Assembly (NCBI GenBank): GCA_013399305.1
Contig: VXAI01000198.1
Location: forward strand, 1,295,943-1,359,942
Direction: 5' to 3'
DNA from: Rostratula benghalensis
Lineage: Eukaryota > Chordata > Aves > Charadriiformes > Rostratulidae
Length of the DNA: 64,000 nt
The notes beneath the pieces are model-generated. The model was not told the origin of the DNA and searched no databases. It saw only the letters and a list, made by a program, of their open reading frames with translations. Below, piece by piece: positions 38,285 to 51,311 of the stretch. How positions within the stretch are numbered: position 1 is the first letter of the stretch; every line of letters begins with the position of its first letter. Made by a program: the position numbers and the translations under genes.

Positions 38285-41200
38285 ACTTTCCAAAGCTTTC
38301 CATTTCAGGTAGAATTAGTAGCAATTTTCTTTCCAGCTGACAGTCACCCATGCAAGGGTCTTTTGCATCAGAGCATTTTGTGCAAGAAAGATTTTAATTT
38401 TCCATTGAACATAGGTGTGACACTACATGGTGTGATATTGAAAGAGCCATAAAACCAAAGGAGCAAGACCAGTTCACTCAATGCATGTCCTAATGCTGTC
38501 CCCCCCTTTCATTCCCTTTCTCCCCCCCAAAATTGAATTCTATCTGTTCCATTCCATTGAAATGAAACCCAAAGAATTAGAAATAACCAACCCTATGCAT
38601 TAGGACATTATCTCATAGAAATAATTCAATTAAACTTTGATAATAACAGCTTGTTGACATGGTTACCCACCCTGAGGAGCAAAAACTGTTTTGGGAGTGA
38701 AGATGGGCATTTTGGGTTATGCTTGCTACAGCAAGGAACTGTTTTTTCCCTTTTACACATGAATGCATATAACCCTTTGGGGAATGTTAAACCCTGTCAA
38801 AACAAAGGCATGTAGACTTCTAAGAAAGAGTTGTGTGAGCAAGTAGGACAAAATGTATAAAGAGTAAGCATTAGCTAGGAAAATTCAGCTCGTGTTATAA
38901 AATGGTATCAGAAAGAAGTTGTGGATTTTGCAATATTCTTAATGTGTATGTACAGACACACATGTGCATATTTACTCATCTCCTACTCATGCTCACAGAT
39001 GTACAGGTGTACTCCTAGGAACTGCAGTCAGAACTCTCCCCATGGTTACTGCAAATGCTGATGCAGAAAGCCAGCAGCAAAAGATACCCTCACTTCACCA
39101 TCCAAATTCCTCCAGCTCAGACCTCCTTAGAAGCTGGATCACACCCCAGTTCATTGTTTCCTTCCTCTTCTTACAGCACTTACTGCACTAGGACACATGG
39201 GGAGATTCATCCAGCCTGCCCCCCGATCAGTGTTTTAACCCTTCCCCAGTGCTAGAACAATCTCAAGTGTTGCTCAGGTCCCCTGTGTTGTTCCAGTGCA
39301 GGGGGGATGCTGGCAGACATGGGCAAACACTTACCATCATATATCCCAAGAGGATCCCAGGGCTGGTACCAGGGAAGGCTCGAAATGGCATGTTTCAGGT
39401 TTTATTCACCTCTAGGCTTGGGCAATGGTTAAGGAAAAGAAATCAGAATTTCACTTTGGAATTTAGCTACATAATTTTTCCAAGTCCAATCTTAAGCCAC
39501 AGAGGAATGAATCACATAGCCAGCACACTGACAATTACTGGCAGTAATATCAACCAGGAGCATTAAAAGAGAAAGTGTTTTTCCCTAACCACCATTCTCA
39601 AAGGAACAAATCATTTTCCTATTACATTCCTCTGACCAAAAAAATCCCCAAGGGTGGAAACACACTGAAGAAAACAAAAAACTAGAAATAAAGCCCACAC
39701 ACTGCGCCCCACATTCAGCCCTGCTGATCCTTCAACTGCACCTTCCACTCACTGTATCTGAGACTCCTTGTATGTGCTGACTCCCCTTCTACTCCATCAA
39801 ACATAAACATAAAACAACACAGCATCAACAAGACAGCTATAAAGTGTTTTTCTCTGAGATCTTCAACTTAGATAAAGTAAAATAAAGCCAGAGAGACTTT
39901 GCAAACTCTCCATACATCTTTCATTAGAAAAGTGCAACTGACTTCTGGCAAACCTTGCTCTTAGAGCAGTGTGTGCTACGCAAGGTGATCTGCTTAATGA
40001 ACTGCTGATGGCCAATGTGTTTGTCAGAGGCAGTTGACTGTAAAAGTACCATGTCACCTCCCACCGCCCTTTATTTGGGTACATTTGCTTCCTGTTTAAA
40101 AATCATATAGTGAAAACAGATCTTTTGCCCAGTTAGTCTAAGATGACCAAAGCTCTGGAACCACAATGAAGCACCCTTTCCTAGGAGCAAGGAAAAATGT
40201 TCATAGCAGAGAGACTCATCCCCATCCAAGTGGAGGCACAGCCCAGGAGCTGAGCACCATTTCCAGACCAGCTGTGGGGGCTCCCATGCTCAGAGAGCAG
40301 CATCACAGAAGGGGACAGCCCATTTCCAGTGGCTGGGAAGATCTGTTCTCCTCCTGACTCTGCGCTCGTATCAATAACAACTCTAGAAATATTCCCCCTC
40401 TGCTCAAGCCAGAGGTGCAGTGGAAATGCTAATATGGAATTTTGGATGGAGAGGGAAGACAGAGGATTTGTAGTGCTGCTACTTGCTCAGGGTCCACAGC
40501 AGAGATAAATACAGCCTCTGCTTTTTAGGGCTGCCTATTTGGAGTCATTAACTATGCCTGAGCTCCTGCAGACACGTTCTCCAAAACAGATAATAGATGT
40601 TTCCCTACCATGATGGAGTGTCAGTATTGTAACGTTCCATGAGGCAGCTTTTGATAGCAGACAAGCTTATTCATAATTTTTTCAGTAGCTATCATCAAAC
40701 TTAAAACCAATGTGGAATAATTTCAGGGAGAACTTGGGACTTTTTTCCTGGATAGCATAAAGCAGAAGTGCCACAGGAGATGCTTCTGACATCAGCAGGC
40801 ATTTTAAGTGCCATGAGTGTCTGTGGCATATTAAAAATATTCTGTGAGAATGATCATGCTTAAAGAGCCTGCAAAAAACTTTTTTTCTCAGAGTTTTATA
40901 ACTCTGGATTGTAAATTAAAACCATCATAGGAGATAACATGCAATAAACCCATGAAGACATTTATGTATAATGTGGAGTTGGGTGATGGAAAAAGGAATT
41001 GTTTCTCACTGATGATGAATAGTTAAATTTACTGAAAGGTAAATTCTTCACAGAAAGCAGGAAAATTTTGTCTTTTGGGGACATGTGGAATGTTTCAACG
41101 TGTTGCCCATTAGCTCTGTCAACTGAATCATTTACTGCCAATGGACTGCTGTGATGTGGCCACGGTCAGAGGACGCTGCAGCTCCACTGCAGTCCCACCC

Positions 41201-43746
41201 CAAGAATTCCCCCTTGAAACAAGGGGCAGAGGCGGGTGGGTCTCTGTCAATTTTAATTTAACAAGACAGAAAGGCTGGAAACTTCACAGTGAAAAACTCT
41301 TGAAAAGATCAAGTGCTGAAAACCCTGTAGTGAGCACAACCATTTACTAAGAAAAAACCCCAAATATGCAGAATACATAACCCAACAAAGAACCTACACC
41401 AGGTTGGACATTCTACCTATTACAGAACACAGGAATCTTACAGTTAAATTCCTTTTGGCTTGTACAGCTTTCCCTCTATAACTTTTAAACCCCTGGAAAA
41501 ATATAAAGTTAAAATTTTAATGGTATTTCAGCAGAACCTCTTTGAATTTTGTATTAGATCTCAATTTAGCCTCCGGTAAAGCCTTTAGAAAAAAAAAATC
41601 TGAAGCTTAAAAATGTAATAATCATACAGGAACCTTCCAAAGTCAGCATCAAATAGAATAAAATATATTTTATTAATGATACAATTCACAAAATTACTAG
41701 TCCTGCCACTCTCTGCCCACAAGAGATACTTCCTCTGCTGTATTATATTGCATACACATTAGCTACTGGTGTTTGCTCTGTATGATTTAACCCCCTGATT
41801 GCTTTGAATGCTTAATGAACTAGGGTGCTTCCACCCAGGATTAAACAGACATTGGCCATAATAAGGACATTTTAGCCAGGGGTCCCCACTGCAGAGCGAG
41901 GAAGGGATGGTTCTCCCCGAGCTCAGCTTCAGTCCAGCCCACCGTGGATGTGGATGTGAAGGCTAAACCAGAGCGAGCACTGCCGGGAGACGATTTCAGT
42001 GGAAGATGCTGATGTACAGAGGAGCAGACACCCCCTGCTGCTGAACTGGCCTCGCTGGGCCCAGTCTTCAATACTTTTTAAAAAAACGATTTTGCAAGGC
42101 CAACTGACAGATGCTGAAATATTAAGCCCTTTTAGAAATACATTTCATAGAAAGGTGCATATTGCAGAATATGGCTGATTGATACTCTCTGCTTGCCAAA
42201 CAGCTCCGGTGCTACTACGCAGGGATATCTGCCTTTCCTGGGCTCTGACAGCAGAATGGCCTTCCCAAGCTGGGCCGTTTCCCTACTCAGATGCCTGGGT
42301 CCTACTCCACTTGAGCAGAACTGACTTACTCTCTATTGGATGCTGTCCATGCTGAGATTTATCATTTAATTATAACTAGGAACACTGAGTAAATCCCAGT
42401 TGCTTGGGGAAATTACTTAACAGAAATGCTGGATTCTCAATAAAACACTGGGAACTTATTGCTTAGACATCATCTCAAGGGCTCCCCCCTCCTTCCTCAG
42501 CTTTCTATTTTCCCAGCAGAAGACAGGCCTAATTATGAAGAGTATAATACCTTCCAGAGAAAGTCTGAGAAACATGCTAGGAGCACACAAAAGGCAAAGC
42601 ATTAGAAAGCTTTCTAACATCTTCAGATTATCAGAAAGGGAGATAATTTGCTACAGTTTGCCAGCTATTCCATATTTACCTCTATTTTACCATAGCTAAG
42701 TAGGCCTCTGCCACACCAGACCACTTGAAATCGCAGCCTGAAATATGTGGAGAGATTTGCCATTCTTCTTGGCTCCTGCACCACTGAAAAATAATTGTGT
42801 CACTGTCCCGTAGAGGTAACATTTAACACAGTCATTGTTGTAAGCAACGACTCAGGATGTCACAACATGAAATGCAAACCAGTTCAGATATACCCTATTC
42901 ACTTTTGTGAATTCTCTTGCACCAGTAGGAAGCAATGAGAACCTAACTCATCGTTGTTTCTACCCTGAAAACCCCAATATCAAAGGAAGGACACTATGAC
43001 TTCTTCACTTAGAACTCCTGTCAAATTTCGTACAGGAGCAACTCTCCACACCACCTTCCTCAGGGTTCCTAAGGGTAGAACTGAGCAACTTCTGTCTATG
43101 AAGTTCTGAACAGCAGAAGACTGCAAAAACAAAGACTGAGTTTCAAAAAGCATGAGAGCAATCACCTGCCCAACAGGATGAAATATTCTCAGCTTTCCCT
43201 GAGCTCCACCACAAGTCGGAAAGACATGGTGTTACCACGGGGGGCATTCTAGGAGTTTCTGACTGTTACATACCCTGGTTATCATATGCAGAACAGCCTG
43301 CAAACATTCTCAGTGCATGATTAGGGCAAACAAACAAAAAAGAAATTAGAAAAGGAAAAGACAGATTTACAAACATTTACACACTGAATGTCAAATTTGA
43401 AAGAATAAGGAAGCCTTTTCTTTCCCCCATGAATACTTACAAAGCAGCAATTACATGCAATTGCAGTTTATAATGTCTCTTCCATTGTCTCTTTTTTCAG
43501 GCATCACATTCTATGGGTTTGCAAACAGTGCTACAAAAAATAATTTAAGGACTTATAAAGTATGAGAATAATTTATCACAGAAAATATGCCAGAAACACA
43601 ATTAAGAGAATTTGTTGTTAATTTAAAGCATGACTGCAACCAGGTCAATACAAGAGACTGCAGTTAAATGTTCACCCCTAGTTTCTGTGTCTCGCAACTG
43701 CAGTCGGAGGGCTTCCTGCAGTTTTTAAAAGCACCATCTGATAGAC
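38285..43746. other. Non-coding stretch, no gene recognised
   Basis: No exon or preserved transposon is seen. A weak CpG increase, about eight CpG in 240 bases, occurs at 41890-42090. Several AT-rich parts with ATTAAT-type cores could be conserved non-coding DNA, but nothing is specific. Confidence 0.55.
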
Positions 43747-43830
43747 CAGAATCATAGACTGTTCCACTAATTTACTTTGGGAAGAACCTCTGGAGGTCAC
43801 CTTGTCCAATCCCCTGCTCAAAGCAGGACC
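43747..43830 (-). mobile_element. CR1 LINE 3'-end fragment
   Basis: Reading the plus strand left to right: AATCATAGA at the left edge, then ACCTCTGGAGGTCA, TTGTCCAATCCCCTGCTC and CTCAAAGCAGGACC. These are the reverse complement of the avian CR1 3' untranslated end, whose tail carries TCTATGATT-type repeats, so the element lies on the minus strand with its 3' end at about 43747. CR1 is the dominant retrotransposon of birds and is common in other sauropsids. Only about 80 bases are recognisable. The body is truncated, as is usual for CR1. Confidence 0.72.
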
Positions 43831-46800
43831 AAAACATCAGGGGATGATACAAAAATCATCATACCAAACCTAAGTGGGGATCATATGACAACTAGGCCGA
43901 TCGCATGGTTGGACCTCAAGATACAGTAGTTTGGAGGAGTTTTATGTCTCTTATTCTTGTAGCTTCCAATATCAAAGAAGAAATTAGAGGTCATTGTTAA
44001 AAAGCTTGAATGACTCTTCCAGGAAATGCAGGCACTGAATGTATATAAGAAACAGCTAAAATTTTCCATTTCTCTCCAGCAAATGGCCAAGAACATAGGA
44101 TTAAGAAAAGGAATGGAGGACAGGGATCCAGGGGAAAAGGAAATAATCCAAATCCTCCAAAGTAAGCTCATTCTTCATGCTGCTAGAGCAAAGAGGCACC
44201 AAGACACAGAAGAGTCAGTCTCAAATTGAACGATCTAGCAGATTTAATGCATTCATATTCCACATGTGCTCTCTGCATGCTTCTCACTTCATCAGCAATG
44301 CTTCTGTGAAAGGCAAGGCCACATGGTGGTAAGTCTGAGAGGATCTTCTATTAGTCAGGGCTGCAGGAACACTTCAAAGCAACTGGAGTGCTTGATGACT
44401 ACGTAGATTTGGCTGAAGAAATCATGTTCCTTTTAACTTTATTGTGATAACGTAATTTAGCTCAAGAAAGATCTCTGTTGAAAACCTTACAGTAAACAGT
44501 AGGCAATTCACAAATACTACTCATTTACCATCAAACACATGCCTCAATGGGCAATGTTCTTGCTTGCTTAGAATCCAGCTTGTTGGAAGTACTCCCTTGT
44601 GCAGCGATACCTTTACTTGCTTTGCTAAGCCTTAAATAATGCATTTGCTCTTTTGGAAAAGAGATAAAAATCAGCAGGTAGAATAATCAGACCAGTCTAA
44701 CAGCCAGATGTTTACCTTACTGCTTTAGTTCACTAAAAAGTGACTTTCAGACAAGAAGACACATGGAGAGGTGAACTTGCATTCTATTTCTTGCTTTTTC
44801 TTACTGCACAATAAATCAGAAATTCAAAACATATTCAGGAAAAACTTCATTGACTCCAACTACAAATCTGCAACGTTAAACCATGCTTTTACAAGCTGCC
44901 TTGCATGTGGTAGACCCTAATCCTTCATTCAGAGAAGCTCTGCAAGGTCAAAGGCATAGATGAGATTACAAGGTCAAGGCTCTTCACGAGCTCAGTCTGA
45001 AAGACAGTCAACCTGAAGCAGATGGTTCTGTGTAAAGACCAAGTGAGATAAAGGGGCACTATTGGAATATAAATGCTTATTATTATTCAAGTAAACAGAT
45101 GGGTAGGTCTTTGCCAGATCAGGGCCACTTGTAAAACATTTCAGAATTTTATAGTTGTAAAGCCTGAATTTTGCACGATAGAATGAAGCACTAAATACCT
45201 TTTAGAGTAATAGGGTTAAAAGGAAATGTTCTCCACACAGGTTATTAAGTAACAAAGATGGTAAGGTAAAAATAATATTTGTTGTACTGGAAGGAAGAGT
45301 GTTTTGCAAAACATTCCAAGTTCATTTCACTTCTGGTGTTTGAATTTGATGGCCCATGCAGTTTGCCACCCAGCACAACTACTACATGCCAACTGCCCCA
45401 ACCCTCGCCAGGCTCTTCTCACAAGAGAGATTGACACGTTCCTGTTCTTTCCAGGGTGCTGTTCCGATTTTCACACTTAATTCATTGCTCTTGGTGTCTA
45501 CTAAAGAAGATTTAACACACACAAATGTCAAATTGTGCCGCTATTTAAATAGAAGGAAGAAACCTAAATCTGGCACGTAAAGCATTGACTATTTATTAGC
45601 TGCCATGATCCACCATTAATACAATGTCACTTTAATTGAGTTATTGTTTTATCTTCCTTTAAAGGAGAGGAAAAGTGATGCAGATTTGGATGAATTGAAG
45701 CAATTCCATTCTGTGAGAGTAACTCCACTCAAGTGTAAGTGCAGTTGTGGAATTTTAAGTGGGAAATAGAAATCTTACACAATTTTCCCTCAATAGTCAG
45801 AGCCCATCTTAGATAATTAAGTCATGGACCTCAATATTTTCTTCAAAAAGACACAGAAGGCAGTGTTAAACATTTTAGCTGGAATTAAGTTTAAACCTAA
45901 ATGTAATGTAAAAATGTTTCAGACTGACAGATCTTTGATGTGGGCTCACATATTCTGAGCCCCTTTTTTGAAGACTGGCTACCATGCATTTTAAAAGCTG
46001 GTAAATTCAACTGTTTGTAGCTGACCTGGAGAGTCCTGCACTTTCAAGCACATATTGATTATCAAACGGTGTTACATATTATCATTCAACAAAGTTTCCA
46101 TCCAGCTACATCATAAATCCCATCCATTGATCCCCTTTGAACGATAAAAACACTAGTATGTGCAAAAATGACCAAAACCAACAAAGGGGCATAATTAGGT
46201 ATGCTGGTGCCTGGAGCTCAGAAAAAATGCACAAGCAAGGAGGAAGTATCGTTAACGGGTTTTCTCTTCACAATTTTCTTTCTGTAAAAAAGACTGGTAG
46301 CCTAGGCACTTTGTGTGCTTATTAGAGCAAGTGGTTGAAATAACAGATTACATTTATTCAGAGGACTCCTGTACCTGATTATAGGGAACTGGGCTGCTCC
46401 TAAAGACGACCATGGGGGTGGGCAGCTACAACTTTGAATTTCAAAGGAACATATAAGAGATGGGGTACAAAAGGACTGACAGAATAAACCATTGACTTGT
46501 GTTTAGTGAAACAGCTGGGCTTAGATCCTCTGTCACTTTTCAATCTGTAAAAGGTTTTGACCTCTTTTTATGACTATATCACTTTCTATCCAAGGTACTT
46601 ACATGGTCTCATTACCATAGCAATCTGCATACCTAGAGTCTTTAATGTATTTATCTTCGCATACTGAGAGAGAGAAGTGCTAGTATTGCTCACACTCCTC
46701 ACCCAGAGATTGAATGATGTCTTTCAGACAAAAGAGGGAAACTACAGCACAGCAGCACACTGAACCCACACAATCAAATGTTCCAGGTTCCAGTCCCTTT

Positions 46801-49800
46801 GTGGGGCTGGAAAGGAGAAACGAGAGGGTAAGAGGCCAAGCTGAAGTGTACTCAGTGTGGTCACCAACACTGAACACTGGTCAAGAAGCTGGAAAAAACA
46901 GACTCAGATTATGTAATTTTGCTTGCTGTCTACAACTCACACATAGTATGACTTAATCCAGATTCACAGTGTGAACTTGGCCATTTCACCTAATCTTTAT
47001 TCCTCATTCAGGAACTTCCTGTTTCATTAAGAATACTTTTTCTCCAAGACTCTTGAAAAGAGTTAATCAATTGAATTTTTAGAGCATCCTCCAGTTTACC
47101 TCTTATCTCAAGTCTCTATCCCACTGTTGTCAGCTGGCTTACACTTACTCTAAACTCTTTTGAGGTTAAAACCACGTTTTGGTTCTGAGTTTGCAGTCAG
47201 TTTGCTGAATAAAGAAACTCTTTGGCAGTATCACAAGTTCTAACACCGTCGCCAGGATTTAATGAGCATCTGAAGACAACAAATCTTGGCTCCATACCAG
47301 AGCTAAAGTAATTTATTATTAACTATATACAGCGGTGTGGCTCAACACAACAAATACTATTATCCTCTAGTTAGCTGTTCCTCTACACATCTTTTTCTTT
47401 CACACCTTATGAAGCATTGCCCCAGTCTAAGTCAGAAGAGCAGTGAGAAGGTGAAGGAACCTTGCTGATAAGTCGGAGTAAACGTGAGTGTAACATAAAC
47501 CCCTAGGTCTATACCCATGCTTTCAAAAAAGGACAAAGCTTTTTACCTATTATTTTAATTTCTGAGATGCAGAATGAAGTCTCTTTTGCTGTTCAGCTAA
47601 TCCTTACACTGTCTTGGAGCAGAGATATGTTTTTGTCCCTTCCTCATGCTGATAAGACTTGTATCAAAGTTATGGTGGAATGAATTGCAATTTTTCAATT
47701 TAAGAGACTGCTCATATCAGCCAGAGTCTTAGTTAAACAAATCCCCTGTGAAACAAGAGATAAGGTGCAACACATTTGTGTATTAACTAGAAGAATTGTT
47801 TCCTGTGCTATATGCAGCAAATAAATATAATACAATTTCTCCCAGAGTTCATTGATAATAACTTCCTAAATAGTGCAATTAATGCGATATCCAGCCAATT
47901 AGGCTGGAACAACTATTTGCTTTGGTCCGCACTTAACATTGATGATAATTTGACAGAGATGTCTCAGGCACTATCTCTAGAGCAATTACTTGATCTCCAC
48001 AATGTAATACTTGGCTGTCAGTATCTGTCAGATTTGAGTCCTGCCTACATTAACAGAGACGCACAGAACCACCACACAGTGTGGTAGTCACAGCCTCCAC
48101 ACAGTTTTAAAATGGAATTCACACTGCTGTCCATTTACTGCATTACAACTGTCTTACATCTAATTTTATACCACTGTATAATATCTTTGTATGAGTTTGT
48201 CTAGTCTGCTGCAAATTAGTTTAAAAAGGGATAAATTACTTCTAATTGAGTATGGCTGAAGAACTTGGTGTTTGCCTAAAAGATTCAGACAGAACCTGTT
48301 TTCCCTTACCAAGGTAAACAAGGTGTTCCCTCTGCTATTGAAAGCAGGAGCCCAGGGCTCTGTTCCCAACTCAACTTCTTATTTTGCATATTAGAGGAGA
48401 ATGTTAAAATTATCTTTTTGTAAAAAAGAAAGAAACAAAAGAAAAAAAAATTATTAGATTTAAAGGGAATAAAGTTTAGAGAGCACAAAGTGAATGATTT
48501 GTGCCACCACCACGTGCTACTAGAACACTCCTGTTCCTCCAGTGTCATCAGGAGTCAGGAAGAGAAGCCAACTGTGTGATGTGACAGCAAGGGGCTCACC
48601 TGCATCTTTGTACTGGCTGGGGACAGGGAAATTATTACAGCTTCTTTGTGAAGCATCCAGCATTGTCTGCTGTCAGAGACCAGGCACAGGGGCACACAAA
48701 TCATTGTTCTGTTTCATTCTATTTCCCTTTATAGCACTTGGTTTCTCAGTAATAGTCTGGCTCCTCCATTTGAGTCTGAAATGAGAGACTTCAAAGCAGT
48801 GAAGTATGTCGGAAATTGTCGAAGGGGATGGACAGACACAGTGTAGGTGCCTTCTAAAGGTGCAGCCGGGGCAAGAAGTTGTGCAAATTCAGGTATTGTT
48901 CCTTTTGAATGCTATGTGGACAATTTGATTTTAATCCTCTGATGAAAGGGTCCATGCACACGTTAGTGGTCAGAGGTTTATGTGACCTTGAGGAGAGCAA
49001 AAGATTAGAGCACTGCAACTAATAGTCTACAGCGTGCAGAGGCGGAAGAAACATCTGTAAAAGGTACCTCTGGTCTATCCCTAAATCAACAATCAAAGCC
49101 AGCTCTCGGTGGCTTTGGACCACTGAGTTCAGAGGGTAGAAGGCTATTTCCAGGATTTACTTTCTCAGAATGCAATGTTTTAAGAAAAAGTAGGTTTAAG
49201 ATAAAAAGGAGAGTTAAACATTGATCTCTGTCGTATAAGAATCCTCCTGGGTGAAATAGGTACTGCAGTGATGATTTTTTAGATTACCAGCAGTTTTCAC
49301 TATCCAGTTATTCTGAATACTCTCAAATAGTTAGCTGGAGTTGTGACATTTCAGACCCTGCCACTCTCTCGTTATAAGCCAGCTGGTCCTCAGCTCAGAG
49401 GTTTGTCACAGGACTTTGTGCACTCACCTGGATAAAAGGACTTTGATCCTCACAGAGCAGATCTCACAGCATTCAATTTCACACTTGTGATACAAATAGA
49501 CAAGTGCAGCAACAGCCAAACTGCTATTTCCTTTGGAAAATGTGATTAAGTGTTTCCACCAGGGCTTTTTAGAGGAAGGAAGAGGTAAAGAAAAGGAGCT
49601 GCAATGATACTAATGCTTCAGTTAATGAGCTTGTAAACCTGCTGAATGAGGCTGAGGCAAGAGGGACAAAGTGTTCACTGAATACTTACACAAGATTTCC
49701 TAGACAAACACCTGGTAAATAAGAATACATTTTAGCTATGTCCAGAGGACAAGCATAAGACTTCAATTCCACTTCCCAGCCAGTTCAGTCTCCAGAATAC

Positions 49801-51001
49801 AGCTAGAAAATGTGTACTGGAAATCCCTCTCATATGGAAAACTGAAGCTGAACCTGTAGTTTCCAGCAAGTCCCCCAAACACCAGCAGACAAACCACCCT
49901 ACAAAAATCCCAGCACCTGGCAGGTCTCCCCTCTCTTAGGGAATATACGAAGACTGCAGGACACGGGACTCCAGCACCACGCATGGGGCTCTGGTTAGAG
50001 GCCGTGTCTAACTACACTGGTTTGTCTGCATCCATAGGAATGGCAGACTGGTCCACTACACTCTTATGATGGAGAACAAGATCTATAATTGCAGGAATTT
50101 TTGAACTTTATATTAATATGGAGATCTTAGGAAAAAATATAAAGGAATTTCTGAGGAAAACAGAGCATACCCGGTATGCGAAAATCATACCAGATTTTCT
50201 CTGAATTCTAGTCCTGTTTACAAAACAATAACAGTATCTTGTGAAATGCAGTACCATAAGGTTTTATTATCATTCCATGCTGCTGCATTTTCTCAGATAG
50301 TAAAGCTATATTTTCCAGTACAAGTGCATCTGAACCAGGCACAAAAACACTAATGGGAGTGATCAGATACTCGGACTTCATCCCATCACTAGGAGCAGGA
50401 GGAGGAAACTTTAGCTTTGTTTCTCTAGTCATAATTATAACACTCATTAGAGAAAAGTAAGTAGTAGTGGAGGGAAATATGAAAAGAGAAATAATAGAGC
50501 CAATTTTTTATTACGCTGTTGGCTTCCAAATACAGAGATTTCAGCACGTATAACCTTAATTTCTAGTGAAATATAACTGCTTTATCCATATTATCTTATT
50601 GCATTAAGTCTCCTGCAGATATCCATTGTGACCTTTAACAGTCTGATAATCCATGCCCATCAATGACACATCATCCATCAGCTTCCTAGTAAATGCTGAT
50701 CTAGCAAATGGGAACTGGCAGATGCTGCCTCTGGCCTCAACCTTTTTTCACTTCACAAAAAGAAAAAGAGAAACAAAGAACCCCCACAGCAACACTCAGG
50801 CAGCACTGGTGAAATGGCATAACACGCCAGAAGTATTACCACTATCACGGTCTTCAACAGGTCTCCAATACTGGTGGCAGGGACAAGGAGTTCATGGAAT
50901 AAATGAATGCTGGCCCAAACTGATTTGATCAAAAGATCAAAAGATCTTCTGGGCCAGGACTGCCAGGATGTTCAAACCAAGCTGCAGGTAACTCCACAAA
51001 C
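43831..51001. other. Non-coding stretch with possible regulatory elements
   Basis: No gene with recognisable domains is present. Two short frames look less random than most: 44026-44229 (+) and 47812-48087 (+). A 12-base palindrome lies at 45541-45552. The remainder is AT-rich DNA with scattered TAAT cores. Confidence 0.5.
47812..48087 (+). other. 91-codon open frame overlapping enhancer-like sequence (coding status unclear)
   Basis: The ATG-started frame encodes 91 residues rich in Asn, Leu, Ile and Gln with few low-complexity runs, and is not recognisable as any family I know. A pyrimidine tract and CAG at about 47838-47847 could act as a splice acceptor. The same DNA carries the 17-base inverted repeat CCAGCCAATTAGGCTGG at 47891-47907 and a CAATTA at 47983-47988, typical homeodomain cores. 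I judge conserved regulatory DNA or chance more likely than a gene, since no Kozak context, donor or partner exon is evident. Confidence 0.2.
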
Positions 51002-51062
51002 GTGCCCTGTAATGCTGTGTATGTGCCCAATGAAGGTACCCCGTAACGCCGGGTGTGTACCC
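51002..51062. repeat. Two-copy diverged tandem repeat (27-base unit, 34-base period)
   Basis: Bases 51002-51028 and 51036-51062 align without gaps at 20 of 27 positions. Six of the seven differences are transitions. The right copy has three CpG (51042, 51047 and 51050 as their C positions), and all three are TpG in the left copy. This is direct sequence observation. The origin of the unit is unknown. Confidence 0.7.
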
Positions 51063-51258
51063 TGCGCCCGGGGGACAGATCATGTCCAGCACCTTCTGCT
51101 CTCAGGGGCACTTCCAGCTTCTAGCTCCTCACGTTCACGTTTGCTTCTTAAGTACAAACCTGACCATTAATATTCTTATTAATGCTTGGCCTGTAATTTA
51201 CTCCCTTGGTACCTCTTAAGTTCAGTGGCAATTCTTTGTGAATGTTTTTTAGCTGTTC

Positions 51259-51311
51259 TAGCCCAAAGCCATTCAGAACGGAATGCAGTACTGCAGGTGT
51301 CATGAATGCTG
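51259..51311 (-). mobile_element. Possible old CR1-like LINE relic
   Basis: The string GCCCAAAGCCATTCAGAA followed by GGAATGCAGTACTGCAGGTG resembles the reverse complement of a CR1 segment reading CACCTGGAGTACTGCGTCC-like. Only about 50 bases can be related and flanking similarity is poor, so this may be a coincidence or an older LINE subfamily. Confidence 0.3.
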
